Assembly: GCF_024714475.1 (NCBI RefSeq)
Contig: NZ_JAMZMI010000003.1
Coordinates: 610,568 to 674,567 of the forward strand
Reading direction: 5' to 3'
Origin: Marinoscillum sp. MHG1-6
GTDB taxonomy: Bacteria > Bacteroidota > Bacteroidia > Cytophagales > Cyclobacteriaceae
DNA length: 64,000 bases
Numbering within the stretch: the stretch's first letter is position 1; each line of letters opens with the position of its first letter. The position numbers were made by a program, and so were the translations under genes. The notes under the pieces were generated by a model. It saw nothing but the letters and a program-made list of their open reading frames with translations. It had not been told where the DNA came from and did not search any database. This document shows positions 36,364 through 45,504 of this stretch, piece after piece.

Positions 36364-36932
36364 TTTTAAGTGTTTACTTTGCGTCACTTAAAACCTAATA
36401 TAAAAGCATATATCTTCAGACTCAGGGTATAAAATGAGCGATTACCCTCACCAAAATCCGATTTCAGTTGATTCGATGGATTAAGCAGAATATTATCGGT
36501 AATCCGGTGCGTCAAAAAAAAATTGGGGACAAAGGACTTTTGGGAATAGTGTTGATTAAGGATCAATTCTAAAACCTGTGGGGTGTCTTGAAAAAATACA
36601 ATAAGCCCTTTTTACCACCGAGAACACAAAGGACACAGAGGAACTAATCTTATTGTAAATCTCTAATTCTCCTTTATTTGGACAAAATGCCATTTTTATT
36701 CAAATAATGAAGGCTTTAAATCACCAAAAGACTTTTGACAACTCTGTCTCTGCTTTCTCAGTGATCTCCGGGGTGAGAGAAATGGAGGAAATTCTCACTT
36801 CACAATGTGGCTATATGAAAAGAACAATCGACCCACAGAAATATTGCTTGATCCTTGATTAATTAAAACAGTGTCGGAGACACTGGGTATCATTATTCAT
36901 TTTAAGTGTCACACTTTGTGAAACACTTAAAA
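36364..36932. repeat. non-coding stretch bounded by two related palindromes
   Basis: No convincing gene in ~570 bases. Two similar hairpins bound it: 36364-36393 (TTTTAAGTG...CACTTAAAA) and 36900-36932 (TTTTAAGTGT...ACACTTAAAA), with related loops containing ACTTTG. A third palindrome, CAGTGTCGGAGACACTG, is at 36869-36885. At about 36616-36643 lies an 'ACCACCGAGAACACAAAGGA' type repeat, a sequence style I associate with repeated elements in environmental genomes. The stretch looks like the remains of small non-autonomous elements. The right palindrome may also terminate the tRNA transcript. Confidence 0.5.
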
Positions 36933-36940
36933 CAAAAAGG

Positions 36941-37044
36941 GCATCCTATCGGGATCGAATCGCAGCGGCGAACCGTCAATGACCTACTGATTACAAGTCA
37001 GTTGCTCCATCGGAACGCCGAACCGCAGCTGAGCTAAGGAAGCC
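36941..37044 (-). pseudogene. interrupted tRNA-Thr-like copy A
   Basis: 104 nt against 72-73 in the intact gene. The anticodon arm with TGT is unchanged. A 16-nt insertion sits in the D loop and a 17-nt insertion in the T loop, as in copy B. The 3' acceptor strand is also altered (GGATGC instead of GGAGGC), so this copy is probably dead. Confidence 0.75.
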
Positions 37045-37230
37045 TAAACCAGTCATTCCTCACTCAAGGTTACTCAAATAAATTGCTGAACTATTGCCCG
37101 TACTCCGGCATTAATTGAATGAACTTCATTTAAAGTCAGCTATAAACGGCTAACCAAAAAACAGAGCATCTATGACAGGAAGTGAAAACAAAAAAAGGCA
37201 GTCACATTTTCATGTAACTGCCTTTATTGA
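36941..37230 (-). repeat. 290-bp tandem unit A (interrupted tRNA-Thr copy + terminator)
   Basis: Period is exactly 290: starts at 36941, 37231 and 37521. Units A and B differ at only a few positions (for example 37101 versus 37391, and within the first bases). Each unit contains, on the minus strand, upstream flank, a tRNA-Thr-like sequence with two insertions, and the terminator hairpin. Confidence 0.9.
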
Positions 37231-37334
37231 GCCTCCTATCGGGATCGAATCGCAGCGGCGAACCGTCAATGACCTACTGATTACAAGTCAGTTGCTCTAT
37301 CGGAACGCCGAACCGCAGCTGAGCTAAGGAAGCC
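37231..37334 (-). pseudogene. interrupted tRNA-Thr-like copy B
   Basis: 104 nt. D-loop insertion CGGTTCGGCGTTCCGA and T-loop insertion ACGGTTCGCCGCTGCGA (minus strand) replace single bases of the normal loops. The acceptor stem still pairs fully (GCTTCCT with AGGAGGC, one G-U), and the D stem and anticodon arm are intact. A folded but loop-expanded tRNA is therefore conceivable, although a pseudogene is the safer call. Confidence 0.7.
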
Positions 37335-37479
37335 TAAACCAGTCATTCCTCACTCAAGGTTACTCAAATAAATTGCTGAACTATTGCCCGAACTCCGGCA
37401 TTAATTGAATGAACTTCATTTAAAGTCAGCTATAAACGGCTAACCAAAAAACAGAGCATCTATGACAGGAAGTGAAAAC

Positions 37480-37512
37480 AAAAAAAGGCAGTCACATTTT
37501 CATGTAACTGCC
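37480..37512 (-). terminator. terminator of tRNA-Thr
   Basis: Stem GGCAGTTACAT / ATGTGACTGCC (arms 37502-37512 and 37487-37497, one G-U), then a run of seven T on the minus strand, starting 8 nt after the tRNA. An identical hairpin at 37190-37222 ends unit B. Confidence 0.9.
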
Positions 37513-37519
37513 TTTATTG

Positions 37520-37592
<73 letters not shown>

Positions 37593-37633
37593 TTATCTCA
37601 TCTCATCCGAGAATTGATTTTGCTCTTTACCAC

Positions 37634-37705
37634 CAAGTCAGTTGCTCTATCGGAACGCCGAACCGCAACTGAGCTAAGGAGGCCTAAATCACTCATTCCT
37701 GAGCC
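37634..37705 (-). pseudogene. 5' fragment of an interrupted tRNA-Thr copy with its upstream flank
   Basis: Matches units A/B from the upstream flank through the acceptor 5' strand and D arm with the 16-nt D-loop insertion, ending in the anticodon stem at about 37634. It lies 42 bp upstream (minus sense) of the intact tRNA, suggesting the intact gene was inserted into, or restored within, an older array of interrupted copies. Confidence 0.7.
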
Positions 37706-37788
37706 ATTTATTGGGGCGCTTGTTTTAAAAGCGAGTGCAAATGTATACCGTCCATTTTTAAATACAAACACCCCGGACAAAAAATTCC

Positions 37789-39729
37789 TTAGAGCTGTTT
37801 AAAAACTTGAAGTTGGCGTCTCAAGTCTTCAATTTCCTTCTCCGCCTCATCAACTTTCCCCATCAATTCTTCCTTCAACTGATCCGCAGTTTCAGAATCA
37901 GCAAAAAATTCCATATTGGTTTTCCAGGTAGATATCTCAGATTCCAGATCAGAAATCTTCTTCTTGATACTTCCTTCTTTCCTGTTGATCTTTTGAGTAC
38001 TGTGCGGACTGTTTTTGAGCTTGTTGACTTGAATTTTCAACTCAAGCTCGTTTCGTTGATTATCACTCAACTCCTCCATGTTCAACAGGCGCTCCATAAC
38101 CTCGTCAAAGCGATGATGTATGTCCTCTATCGCATTGCGGGGCACAAAACCTATTTCCGCATATCTATCAATGAGATCATAAACCTGATTGAGTTCTATT
38201 TCATCAGAATTTAGATAGGCTTCTAACATCGCGCAGATCTCATTTTTCTTCTTAAGATTCAGCTCATATTCCTGAGCCTCCCCGGAAGACTGAGATCGTT
38301 TTCTATCAAAGAAGGCATCACAAGCGGTTTTAAACTTTTCGTAAACATCATTTCGACGTTTTTCCGGCACCGGGCCAATCTTTCGCCAATCCTGTTGCAG
38401 TTTCTTCAGCTCATTGGCGGTCTGATTCCAGTCTGTACTATCCTTCAACACCTCAGCCTGCTTCACCAGCTCCAACTTCTTCTCCAGGTTTACTTCTCTT
38501 TCTGATTCCAGCTTCTTGAAGAAGTCACTCTTATTTGAGAAGAACTTCTTGAAATTGGACCAAAAGTGACGATTAATTTCTTTGGCGCGGTCTCGTGGAA
38601 GTCCACCGATCTTGTCCCACTTTTTCTGGAGCTCGAGGATCTGCTTGGTCTTCTTATTCCAGTCTCCTATCCGGTCAGAATTGAAACTCGCAAACTTTTC
38701 CGCCTCATCACCTAAAGCATATTTTTCCTTCGCATTATGAGACAACTCTTCCTTGACATGATCAAAGAAATCCTTGCGCTTGGAGTATATTTTGTCTGAG
38801 GCAGCCTTGAAGCGATCCCATACGGCATCCTGCTCCTCTCTTGGAATAGGACCGATATGTTTGAATTCTTCGTGCAATTCATTTAACTGATGGATCGCCT
38901 CCTTGATATTTTCCAGCTCATCAAGGGCCTCCGCCTTTTCACAAAGCTCCAGCTTACCTTCCAGGTTCTTCTTTCGGTCAAGCTCTTTCAACTCGAAGTA
39001 GATACTTCTGTTGTCGTAGAACCGATCCAGAAGGGCGTGATAGTTAGCCCAAAGTGTTTTATTGTATTGTGACGGTACCTGACCGATGGACTTCCATTCG
39101 GACTGCAAAGCTTTTATCTCCTCAATGGATACGTTGGTCTCTTCACCATCGACCAATTCTCTGATGCGATCGAGAATAACATTTTTCTTAACCAGGTTTT
39201 GTTCCCTGTCCTTATTTAACTGGGAGAAATACTTCTGTTTTTTCTCTCTAAGGGTATTGTAAAGCAGGAAGAAGTGGCTATCGAGCTCGTCTCCTTTAAA
39301 TTGGAAATCAGCTTCATCATTTCCTTCCTGAGCGGTAAAGGCCTCCAGCGCAGCTTGTCTTTCTGCCTGGTAAATTTTGTCGTAGTAAGGTTTGATCTCC
39401 TTTAAGGCGCGATCCACAAGACGCATATCCTCTATGGACGAGAACTGCTTCAAAGCGGCATATATTTTCTTTTTATCCGCACCATCCAGATTCAGGTTTT
39501 CCAGCAGGCCGTCACCAGACTCCTCTTCTTTATCGTCTGCCTCAGAATCATCTTCAGCCGAAGCTTCCGGCCTTGCCAAATCCTCCACCTCCTCTTTCGG
39601 TTCGGTGGAAGCGGCTGGCTCTTCTTTCTTTTCTACTGTCCCTTCTTCTTTCGATGATTCAGGTGAGACCTGATCAGAGACCTGATTCTTATCATCTGAA
39701 TCAGGGAGTTTTTCATCCTTATCTACCAT
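37789..39729 (-). CDS. DUF349 domain protein
   Basis: 646 aa. The N-terminal ~100 residues are acidic and disordered ('DDSEADDKEEESGDGLLENL'). Then come at least five DUF349 repeats, recognised by recurring 'LQxxWKxIGxVPxxxxxxLWxxF' patterns (for example 'SEWKSIGQVPSQYNKTLWAN', 'HEEFKHIGPIPREEQDAVWD' and 'QQDWRKIGPVPEKRRNDVYE'). The C-terminus is coiled coil. Such proteins are universal in Bacteroidota and abundant, but their function is not established. No signal peptide, so cytosolic. Confidence 0.9.
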   Translation of the reverse strand: MVDKDEKLPDSDDKNQVSDQVSPESSKEEGTVEKKEEPAASTEPKEEVEDLARPEASAEDDSEADDKEEESGDGLLENLNLDGADKKKIYAALKQFSSIEDMRLVDRALKEIKPYYDKIYQAERQAALEAFTAQEGNDEADFQFKGDELDSHFFLLYNTLREKKQKYFSQLNKDREQNLVKKNVILDRIRELVDGEETNVSIEEIKALQSEWKSIGQVPSQYNKTLWANYHALLDRFYDNRSIYFELKELDRKKNLEGKLELCEKAEALDELENIKEAIHQLNELHEEFKHIGPIPREEQDAVWDRFKAASDKIYSKRKDFFDHVKEELSHNAKEKYALGDEAEKFASFNSDRIGDWNKKTKQILELQKKWDKIGGLPRDRAKEINRHFWSNFKKFFSNKSDFFKKLESEREVNLEKKLELVKQAEVLKDSTDWNQTANELKKLQQDWRKIGPVPEKRRNDVYEKFKTACDAFFDRKRSQSSGEAQEYELNLKKKNEICAMLEAYLNSDEIELNQVYDLIDRYAEIGFVPRNAIEDIHHRFDEVMERLLNMEELSDNQRNELELKIQVNKLKNSPHSTQKINRKEGSIKKKISDLESEISTWKTNMEFFADSETADQLKEELMGKVDEAEKEIEDLRRQLQVFKQL

Positions 39730-39765
39730 AGTATCACAATCTACTATACTTATTCAAAGCTAATA

Positions 39766-40341
39766 TTAATTTAATCTGGGATCAAGGGGGTAATTTGATA
39801 TTACCTTAAACTTTCCTCCCATCTCCTGCAGCACCCTTTTCCATAATTCTCCGGGCTCCACATCAAATACCAGCTCCTGGGGCGCATTTTGATATACAAT
39901 CCACGACCGCGCCTCAATTTCCCCCATTAATTGCCCATCGGACCATCCGGAGTACCCTACGAAAAACCTTACGTCTTTCGGACTAATAACTTTATTTTCA
40001 ACTGACCCTAACAGCCCATCAAAATCAATTCCCCAGCAAATGCCGTTAGCAATTTCCTTTTTCGGCTCCAACATCAAGGTATCTCTATGCAAAAAATGAA
40101 GAGTATCCTGCTGTACAGGCCCACCCACATACACATCTCCTTCAAAGCCCGGAATTCCGATAAGTTCCTCCAGGTTATTGGGAGATTTTTTGTTGAGCAC
40201 AAATCCAAATGACCCGTTTTCATCATGTTCACACAGGTAGATAACCGTTCGTTCAAAATTCGGATCAGGGAGATACGGCTCTGAAATAAGCAGATCACCC
40301 CTTTTTGGTTCAGTGATATGGTCCGGAACAAAATAATCCAT
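39766..40341 (-). CDS. YqgE/AlgH family protein (UPF0301)
   Basis: 191 aa, full family length. 'PKRGDLLISEPYLPDPNFERTVIYLCEHD' and 'GSFGFVLNKKSPNNL' are the standard N-terminal signature, followed by 'VYVGGPVQQDTLHFLH' and 'FFVGYSGWSDGQLMGEI'. The biochemical function is unsettled (AlgH was proposed as a regulator). It starts directly after the miaE stop and is probably cotranscribed with it. Confidence 0.92.
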   Translation of the reverse strand: MDYFVPDHITEPKRGDLLISEPYLPDPNFERTVIYLCEHDENGSFGFVLNKKSPNNLEELIGIPGFEGDVYVGGPVQQDTLHFLHRDTLMLEPKKEIANGICWGIDFDGLLGSVENKVISPKDVRFFVGYSGWSDGQLMGEIEARSWIVYQNAPQELVFDVEPGELWKRVLQEMGGKFKVISNYPLDPRLN

Positions 40342-40926
40342 CTAATGCAATGCAGGTTTAATTGGTAAACTACTTAAAATTTTTCCTTCATGTATTTTCA
40401 TCTCTTCCAGTCTTTCATAGACTCGCTCTTCATCAAAATAGTTGAGAGCCATGCGAACAAACACCTCTCCGTGTCTCGCTTCAGATGCCCAAAGATCATG
40501 ATAGAACTTCTTGAGCGATGGATTATCAAGTGCTTCATAAACCATTCGGAAACGCTCAGCTCCACGAGTCTCTACCAATGACGCCAACAGCAATCGGTCC
40601 ATAAAACGATCTTCTCTCCCACTTCTACAGCCATCGATTAACTGTTTCACGTAAACATCCTGTTTCATCTCATGCGTCAGCTGTATGCCACGCTCTTTCA
40701 TGATTTCATAGACCTGCTTAAAATGCTCCAACTCCTCAATTCCCGTATCTATCAACTCAGGTATGATTTCTAAGCGATCCGGGTATTTAGCTACGAAACT
40801 CATGGCCATAGCAGATGCCTTGCGCTCACAATCCGCATGATCTTTTAAAAACTCGTCAAAATCACCCATTACAGCATCAATCCATTCCTGACTACTATCT
40901 ACCGCTAGGTCTATTCTGTACTTCAT
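40342..40926 (-). CDS. miaE: tRNA-(ms2io6A)-hydroxylase-like protein (MiaE family)
   Basis: 194 aa, a ferritin-like four-helix diiron fold. Metal ligands are visible as 'DHADCERKASAMAMSF' (Glu), 'ELIDTGIEELEHFKQVYE' (ExxH) and 'ASLVETRGAERFRMV' with 'SEARHGEVFVRM' (E and ExxH). MiaE hydroxylates the isopentenyl group of ms2i6A at position 37 of tRNAs reading U-initial codons, using O2. This is the compact Bacteroidota form. Operon partner of the YqgE gene. Confidence 0.85.
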   Translation of the reverse strand: MKYRIDLAVDSSQEWIDAVMGDFDEFLKDHADCERKASAMAMSFVAKYPDRLEIIPELIDTGIEELEHFKQVYEIMKERGIQLTHEMKQDVYVKQLIDGCRSGREDRFMDRLLLASLVETRGAERFRMVYEALDNPSLKKFYHDLWASEARHGEVFVRMALNYFDEERVYERLEEMKIHEGKILSSLPIKPALH

Positions 40927-41020
40927 TTAATTTATATCCGCCTAATTCCTGTGCCGTAGCACGAATAATTATCTTTGATCAATAATAAGCATAAACCCAT
41001 TGTATCCCTAAGTGTATTCG

Positions 41021-41662
41021 ATGAAAGTGGACATAGCCGGATTGAGAAATGAGTATTCAAAAGCCGAATTAGATGTAAGTACGGTCGATGAATCTCCATT
41101 CAAACAATTTGAAAAATGGTTTGAAGAGGCGCTGAATGCCGAACTTCTGGAACCTAATGCCATGATACTGGGAACATCCGACGGAGCCGGATTAATTACC
41201 CAAAGAACGGTATTACTTAAAGCCTTTGATACGAACGGGTTTGTTTTCTACACCAATTACAACAGCCGAAAAGCAAAGCAAATTGAGCAAAACAACCGGG
41301 TGAGTCTGCTCTTCCCCTGGTATGGATTAGAAAGACAGGTTTCGATCACGGGATCAACAGAACGAGTGTCTTCTGCTGAGTCGTTAAAATATTTCTTAAG
41401 CAGGCCTGCGGGCAGTCAAATGGGCGCGTGGGTTTCACATCAAAGTAGCGTCATCACTTCTAGAAGCATCCTGGAATCCAAGCTCGAACAAATCAAACAA
41501 AAATTTAAAAATGGCAAAATCCCACTTCCTGACTTTTGGGGTGGATATCGTGTGATCCCGGACAGTATAGAGTTCTGGCAGGGTCGGCCGAGCAGGTTGC
41601 ACGATAGGATATTGTACAGCCATGTCAATAATGAGTGGAAAATAGAAAGACTTTCTCCCTGA
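41021..41662 (+). CDS. pdxH: pyridoxamine 5'-phosphate oxidase
   Basis: 213 aa from ATG 41021; an in-frame GTG nine bases upstream is less likely. Family landmarks are 'PNAMILGTSDGAGLITQRTVLLKAFD', 'FVFYTNYNSRKAKQIEQN', 'QVSITGSTERV' and the C-terminal 'PDSIEFWQGRPSRLHDRILY'. The FMN enzyme oxidises pyridoxine or pyridoxamine phosphate to pyridoxal phosphate. It is followed 1 nt later by a glycosyltransferase gene, so they share a transcript. Confidence 0.93.
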   Translation: MKVDIAGLRNEYSKAELDVSTVDESPFKQFEKWFEEALNAELLEPNAMILGTSDGAGLITQRTVLLKAFDTNGFVFYTNYNSRKAKQIEQNNRVSLLFPWYGLERQVSITGSTERVSSAESLKYFLSRPAGSQMGAWVSHQSSVITSRSILESKLEQIKQKFKNGKIPLPDFWGGYRVIPDSIEFWQGRPSRLHDRILYSHVNNEWKIERLSP

Positions 41663-41663
41663 C

Positions 41664-42884
41664 ATGAAGAATCTATACCTTGAACGGTACGCGTGGCCCA
41701 CCAGGGTCTTTCCTGACTTTTCACCCACCACATCCCCGGACCTCATCGTGGTCATCCCTGTTTATCATGAGCCGAACCTGATGAAGGCGCTGGAGTCACT
41801 AAACAAATGCTCAGACAATGAGGATGTACTGGTAATCGCGATCATCAATGAATCAGAGAATGAAGATTCGGGACTTGCGCAGGTAAACCAAAAAACTTTA
41901 CAGAATATCGAAGGAGCTGAATTTCAGTTTCAATTTCTCTTCAAACTGGTAAAGTTGCCCCCTAAAAAGGCGGGCGTCGGTCTGGCCAGGAAAATTGGAA
42001 TGGATGAGGCGGTGAGGATTTTTGAAGAGCAGGAAAAAGATGGCATTATCGTATGCTACGATGCCGACTGTACCTGCGAGACCAATTACCTGTCAGCCAT
42101 CAAAGAATACTACACCCAAACTTATCTTGTAGGCCTGATCCACTATGAACACACCCTCAATGGGGAGAATCTTGATGCTATTGTAGACTATGAACTGTAT
42201 TTACGCTATTATGTCAATGCACTAAGATGGGCGGACTTCCCCTTCGCCTTTCAAACCTTAGGATCGTGCATTACTGTAAAGTCCCGTGCTTATCAAAAAC
42301 AGGGGGGCATGAACACCCGTAAGGCTGGGGAGGATTTTTACTTCATCCATAAAATGACCCCGCTCGGACGAATGGGAGAAATCAATAACACCGCCATCTA
42401 TCCCTCGGACCGGGTTTCTGATCGTGTGCCTTTCGGCACAGGGCAGGCTGTGGAAAAATACCTTAAGAATGAGGACTCTAATTATGAAGTCTATAATCCA
42501 AGGGTCTTCATTGAGTTAAAGCATTTTATCGAAGCGGCGGCCTATCTATATGATTGTACCACTAGCTATGAGATGATCCTTTCTGAGAAATGTCAAAAGT
42601 TCGTTGATGAAAATGATTTTGAGACTGCCTTTCAGAAGATGAAAAAGAATTCTCCAAACGCTGAGCGACTACAAAAGCGATTTTTTGAATGGTTTGACGG
42701 GTTCAGGGCGCTGAAATTTGTTCATTTCATGCGTGACCGATACTATCCAAACATTGACATCATTGATGCCCTGGAATGGCTACAACACGAGTATTTGAAA
42801 ATCCCTCACTTCAAGGGTTCGAAGGAAACCAAGTTGATGGCACTACGGGAACATGATCGCTCCCAGGACTTTTATTTAAGCTGA
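41664..42884 (+). CDS. glycosyltransferase family 2-like protein
   Basis: 406 aa, no membrane segment. It has a GT-A type fold: 'PDLIVVIPVYHEPNLMKALESL' at the start, 'GVGLARKIGMDEA' for the ribose/diphosphate loop, and 'GIIVCYDADCTCETNYL', which holds the DxD metal-binding motif. The acceptor-side region is unusual ('EDFYFIHKMTPLGRMGEINN'). Donor and acceptor are unknown. Its end overlaps the end of the converging bshB1 gene by 13 bases. Confidence 0.75.
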   Translation: MKNLYLERYAWPTRVFPDFSPTTSPDLIVVIPVYHEPNLMKALESLNKCSDNEDVLVIAIINESENEDSGLAQVNQKTLQNIEGAEFQFQFLFKLVKLPPKKAGVGLARKIGMDEAVRIFEEQEKDGIIVCYDADCTCETNYLSAIKEYYTQTYLVGLIHYEHTLNGENLDAIVDYELYLRYYVNALRWADFPFAFQTLGSCITVKSRAYQKQGGMNTRKAGEDFYFIHKMTPLGRMGEINNTAIYPSDRVSDRVPFGTGQAVEKYLKNEDSNYEVYNPRVFIELKHFIEAAAYLYDCTTSYEMILSEKCQKFVDENDFETAFQKMKKNSPNAERLQKRFFEWFDGFRALKFVHFMRDRYYPNIDIIDALEWLQHEYLKIPHFKGSKETKLMALREHDRSQDFYLS

Positions 42885-43591
42885 AACAGGTCTCCTACCC
42901 CAAGTGCCTGGCTGTATTGAAAGCCTTCTGCATAGGCTACCTGAATACGATGACCGTACTCTTTAGCCCTGCCTTCGATCATTAGCATAAACTCCGGCTT
43001 GGAGATGTAGGTTTGAGGTTCTTTGCTGTCCGGATTGAAAAACTGGGTTTTGAATGCCCTGATTGCTTCCATTTTCTTCTCCTGAGCCTCACTGATATCC
43101 ACAAAAAAATCTGGTTCCAGGGAAGTGCTTTGAATCATGTTAAAGACCTTGGCCGGACGCCATGGCGACTGAAGGTTGCCATTTTCGTCTTTGGTCTCTA
43201 TCTTCCTTAAGCCGGCGTTGAAGCACGCCTCCTCTACTAATTGCGCTGCCCGTCCGTGATCAGGATGACGATCATACTTCGCATTCGCAATTACAATATC
43301 AGGTTGATACTTGCGGATCTTCTCTATCAGCTTCAATTGATGCTCATGGTCGTTTTTAAAGAAGACATCGGCAAACCCCATATTTTCCCTGACAGCCAGC
43401 TTCATGATTTCACCTGCCTCTTCGGCCTCTATGATTCGTTGTTCAGGAGTGCCACGCGTGCCCATTTCACCTTTCGTTAAATCAATGATGCCTGTGGTAT
43501 GACCTTTCATCTGATGCATGATCAGCGTACCGGCGCAGGCCAGCTCCGCGTCATCAGGATGTGCAACTATAGCGAGTAAATTGACTTTCAT
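42872..43591 (-). CDS. bshB1: bacillithiol biosynthesis deacetylase BshB1
   Basis: 239 aa from the ATG at 43591; the open frame upstream is ignored because 'MKVNLLAIVAHPDDAELACAG' is the conserved start. Zinc ligands lie in AHPDD and in 'YDRHPDHGRAAQLVEEA'. 'KGEMGTRGTPEQR' is the substrate loop typical of BshB1. It removes acetyl from GlcNAc-malate in bacillithiol synthesis. It indicates that this organism uses bacillithiol as its low-molecular-weight thiol, consistent with Bacteroidota. Confidence 0.93.
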   Translation of the reverse strand: MKVNLLAIVAHPDDAELACAGTLIMHQMKGHTTGIIDLTKGEMGTRGTPEQRIIEAEEAGEIMKLAVRENMGFADVFFKNDHEHQLKLIEKIRKYQPDIVIANAKYDRHPDHGRAAQLVEEACFNAGLRKIETKDENGNLQSPWRPAKVFNMIQSTSLEPDFFVDISEAQEKKMEAIRAFKTQFFNPDSKEPQTYISKPEFMLMIEGRAKEYGHRIQVAYAEGFQYSQALGVGDLFQLK

Positions 43592-43699
43592 CTGTAATGA
43601 GTTAATAACAGCAGCATGCATGAAACCTCGCACGAAGCAGAATGTTCATCTAAATTTTATTCCTCATTTTAGGGATAATAAAATTTATAGCATTTAATG

Positions 43700-43733
43700 A
43701 TAAAAAAAATGTCCCGTTGTTTAACGGGACATT
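43700..43733 (-). terminator. intrinsic terminator of the E2 gene
   Basis: Stem AATGTCCCGTT / AACGGGACATT (arms 43709-43719 and 43723-43733) with a 3-nt loop, followed by a T run on the minus strand. Confidence 0.92.
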
Positions 43734-43754
43734 GATATAGTTTAGTTCTGTTTC

Positions 43755-45392
43755 TTAGATCAAAATTGTAACAGGGTCTTCGATGAAGCCTTTCAAAGTT
43801 TGAAGGAATGCTGCTCCAACAGCCCCATCCACTGTTCTGTGATCACAAGTAAGCGTCATTTTCATCACATTACCCGGAACCAGCTGGCCATTCTTAACTA
43901 CAGGCACTTCCTTGATCGCTCCTACAGCAAGAATACAAGACTCAGGCGCGTTGATGATCGACGTAAACTGATCAATACCAAACATTCCAAGGTTAGACAC
44001 GGTAAACGTGTTACCACTCATTTCATCAGGAGTGATCTTCTTAGCCTTAGCTTTTCCTGCGAAATCTTTCACCTCAGTCGAGATTTGAGCCAGACTCTTA
44101 TTGTCAGCAAATTTCACTACAGGAACAATCAACCCATCTTCTACGGCCATTGCCACACCCACACTCACGTGATGATTCTTTCTGATGCTGTTGGTCTCGC
44201 TGATCCAGTAAGTATTTACATCAGGATGCTTTCTAAGCGCTGCTGCCACCGCCTTGATCACGATATCGTTGAAAGAGATTTTTACCGGAGCCTGCTCGTT
44301 GATCGCTTTTCTAGCCTCAATGGTCTTATCCATATCCACTTCCATGGTCAAATAGAAGTGCGGCGCGCCGAATTGATTATTCATCAATCCTCTCGCAATA
44401 GCCTTCCTCATTTGAGTGGCTGGGATATCCTCATAGCTCTCCTGACCTACAACCGCAGGGAAAGATACACCTGAAGCAGCTGGTGCAGATGCCGCGGCCG
44501 GAGCAGATGCAGGGTTAAATTCTTCTACGTCTTTTTTGATGATTCGACCACCTTCTCCTGATCCTGAAACCTGAGAGATGTCAATTCCTTTATCTGCAGC
44601 AAGCTTTTTAGCCAATGGCGAAGCTTTTACCCTACCATTGCTAGCGCTATCTGACGTTGCAGCGGGTGCCGGGGAAGATGCTGATGCAGCAGGGGCCGAA
44701 GCAGGAGCAGGTTTAGATTCAGCAGGTGCCGCCTCTTTTGCAGGCGCTGAAGACTGAGACTGAGCGGCCAACAACGTTTTCCAGTCAGCACCTTTTTCAC
44801 CAATAACAGCAATAGGTGCGTCGATTGCTACTGAACCTCCGGCCTCTACAGCAATGTGCAGTAGTACACCATCTTCGTAAGCCTCCAGTTCCATGGTGGC
44901 TTTATCTGTTTCAACCTCAGCAAGAATATCTCCTGATGAGATCTCATCTCCTTCTTTTTTCAGCCATGAAGCGATCACACCTTCCTGCATGGTATCACTC
45001 ATTTTCGGCATGTTGATCACCGTAGCATTGATACCGGAAGTATCTATCGACTCTGCAGGTGCAGATGCCTCTTCTGCAGCTGGTGCTGCAGCCTCTGCGG
45101 GAGCAGCTGTGGCTCCATTTTTCAATTCGCTAAGCAGGCCTGAAATATCTTCTCCCTTCTCACCGATGATTGCAATAACACCATCAACCGGAACAGCATC
45201 TTTCTCTTTTACACCAATGTGTAGTAGCACGCCATCCTGATAGGATTCCAATTCCATCGTGGCTTTATCCGTTTCTACTTCTGCAAGGATATCACCAGAG
45301 CTCACTTCATCTCCTTCTTTTTTGATCCAAGATGCAATAACACCCTCTTCCATGGTGTCACTCATTTTGGGCATTCTGATTACTTCGGCCAT
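43755..45392 (-). CDS. pyruvate dehydrogenase E2 (dihydrolipoamide acetyltransferase), two lipoyl domains
   Basis: 545 aa. There are two lipoyl domains at ~1-75 and ~128-205, each with the lipoylated Lys in 'ETDKATMELE'. They are separated and followed by Ala/Pro-rich linkers typical of the swinging arm. A peripheral-subunit-binding domain comes next ('ASPLAKKLAADKGIDISQVS'), then the catalytic domain ending in 'DHRTVDGAVGAAFLQTLK' with the active His and Asp. It transfers acetyl to CoA in the pyruvate dehydrogenase complex. It is monocistronic here with its own terminator; E1 is not adjacent. Confidence 0.93.
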   Translation of the reverse strand: MAEVIRMPKMSDTMEEGVIASWIKKEGDEVSSGDILAEVETDKATMELESYQDGVLLHIGVKEKDAVPVDGVIAIIGEKGEDISGLLSELKNGATAAPAEAAAPAAEEASAPAESIDTSGINATVINMPKMSDTMQEGVIASWLKKEGDEISSGDILAEVETDKATMELEAYEDGVLLHIAVEAGGSVAIDAPIAVIGEKGADWKTLLAAQSQSSAPAKEAAPAESKPAPASAPAASASSPAPAATSDSASNGRVKASPLAKKLAADKGIDISQVSGSGEGGRIIKKDVEEFNPASAPAAASAPAASGVSFPAVVGQESYEDIPATQMRKAIARGLMNNQFGAPHFYLTMEVDMDKTIEARKAINEQAPVKISFNDIVIKAVAAALRKHPDVNTYWISETNSIRKNHHVSVGVAMAVEDGLIVPVVKFADNKSLAQISTEVKDFAGKAKAKKITPDEMSGNTFTVSNLGMFGIDQFTSIINAPESCILAVGAIKEVPVVKNGQLVPGNVMKMTLTCDHRTVDGAVGAAFLQTLKGFIEDPVTILI

Positions 45393-45504
45393 TTTTAAGC
45401 TTTATAAATTGTTAATTCGGGTCCCAAAGTTAAGTCAAGTCGATTTTTTACCAACATTAAATTGACTCTTTTAATTCTCAATCTTTAAAGAGAAGTCTTC
45501 ATTT

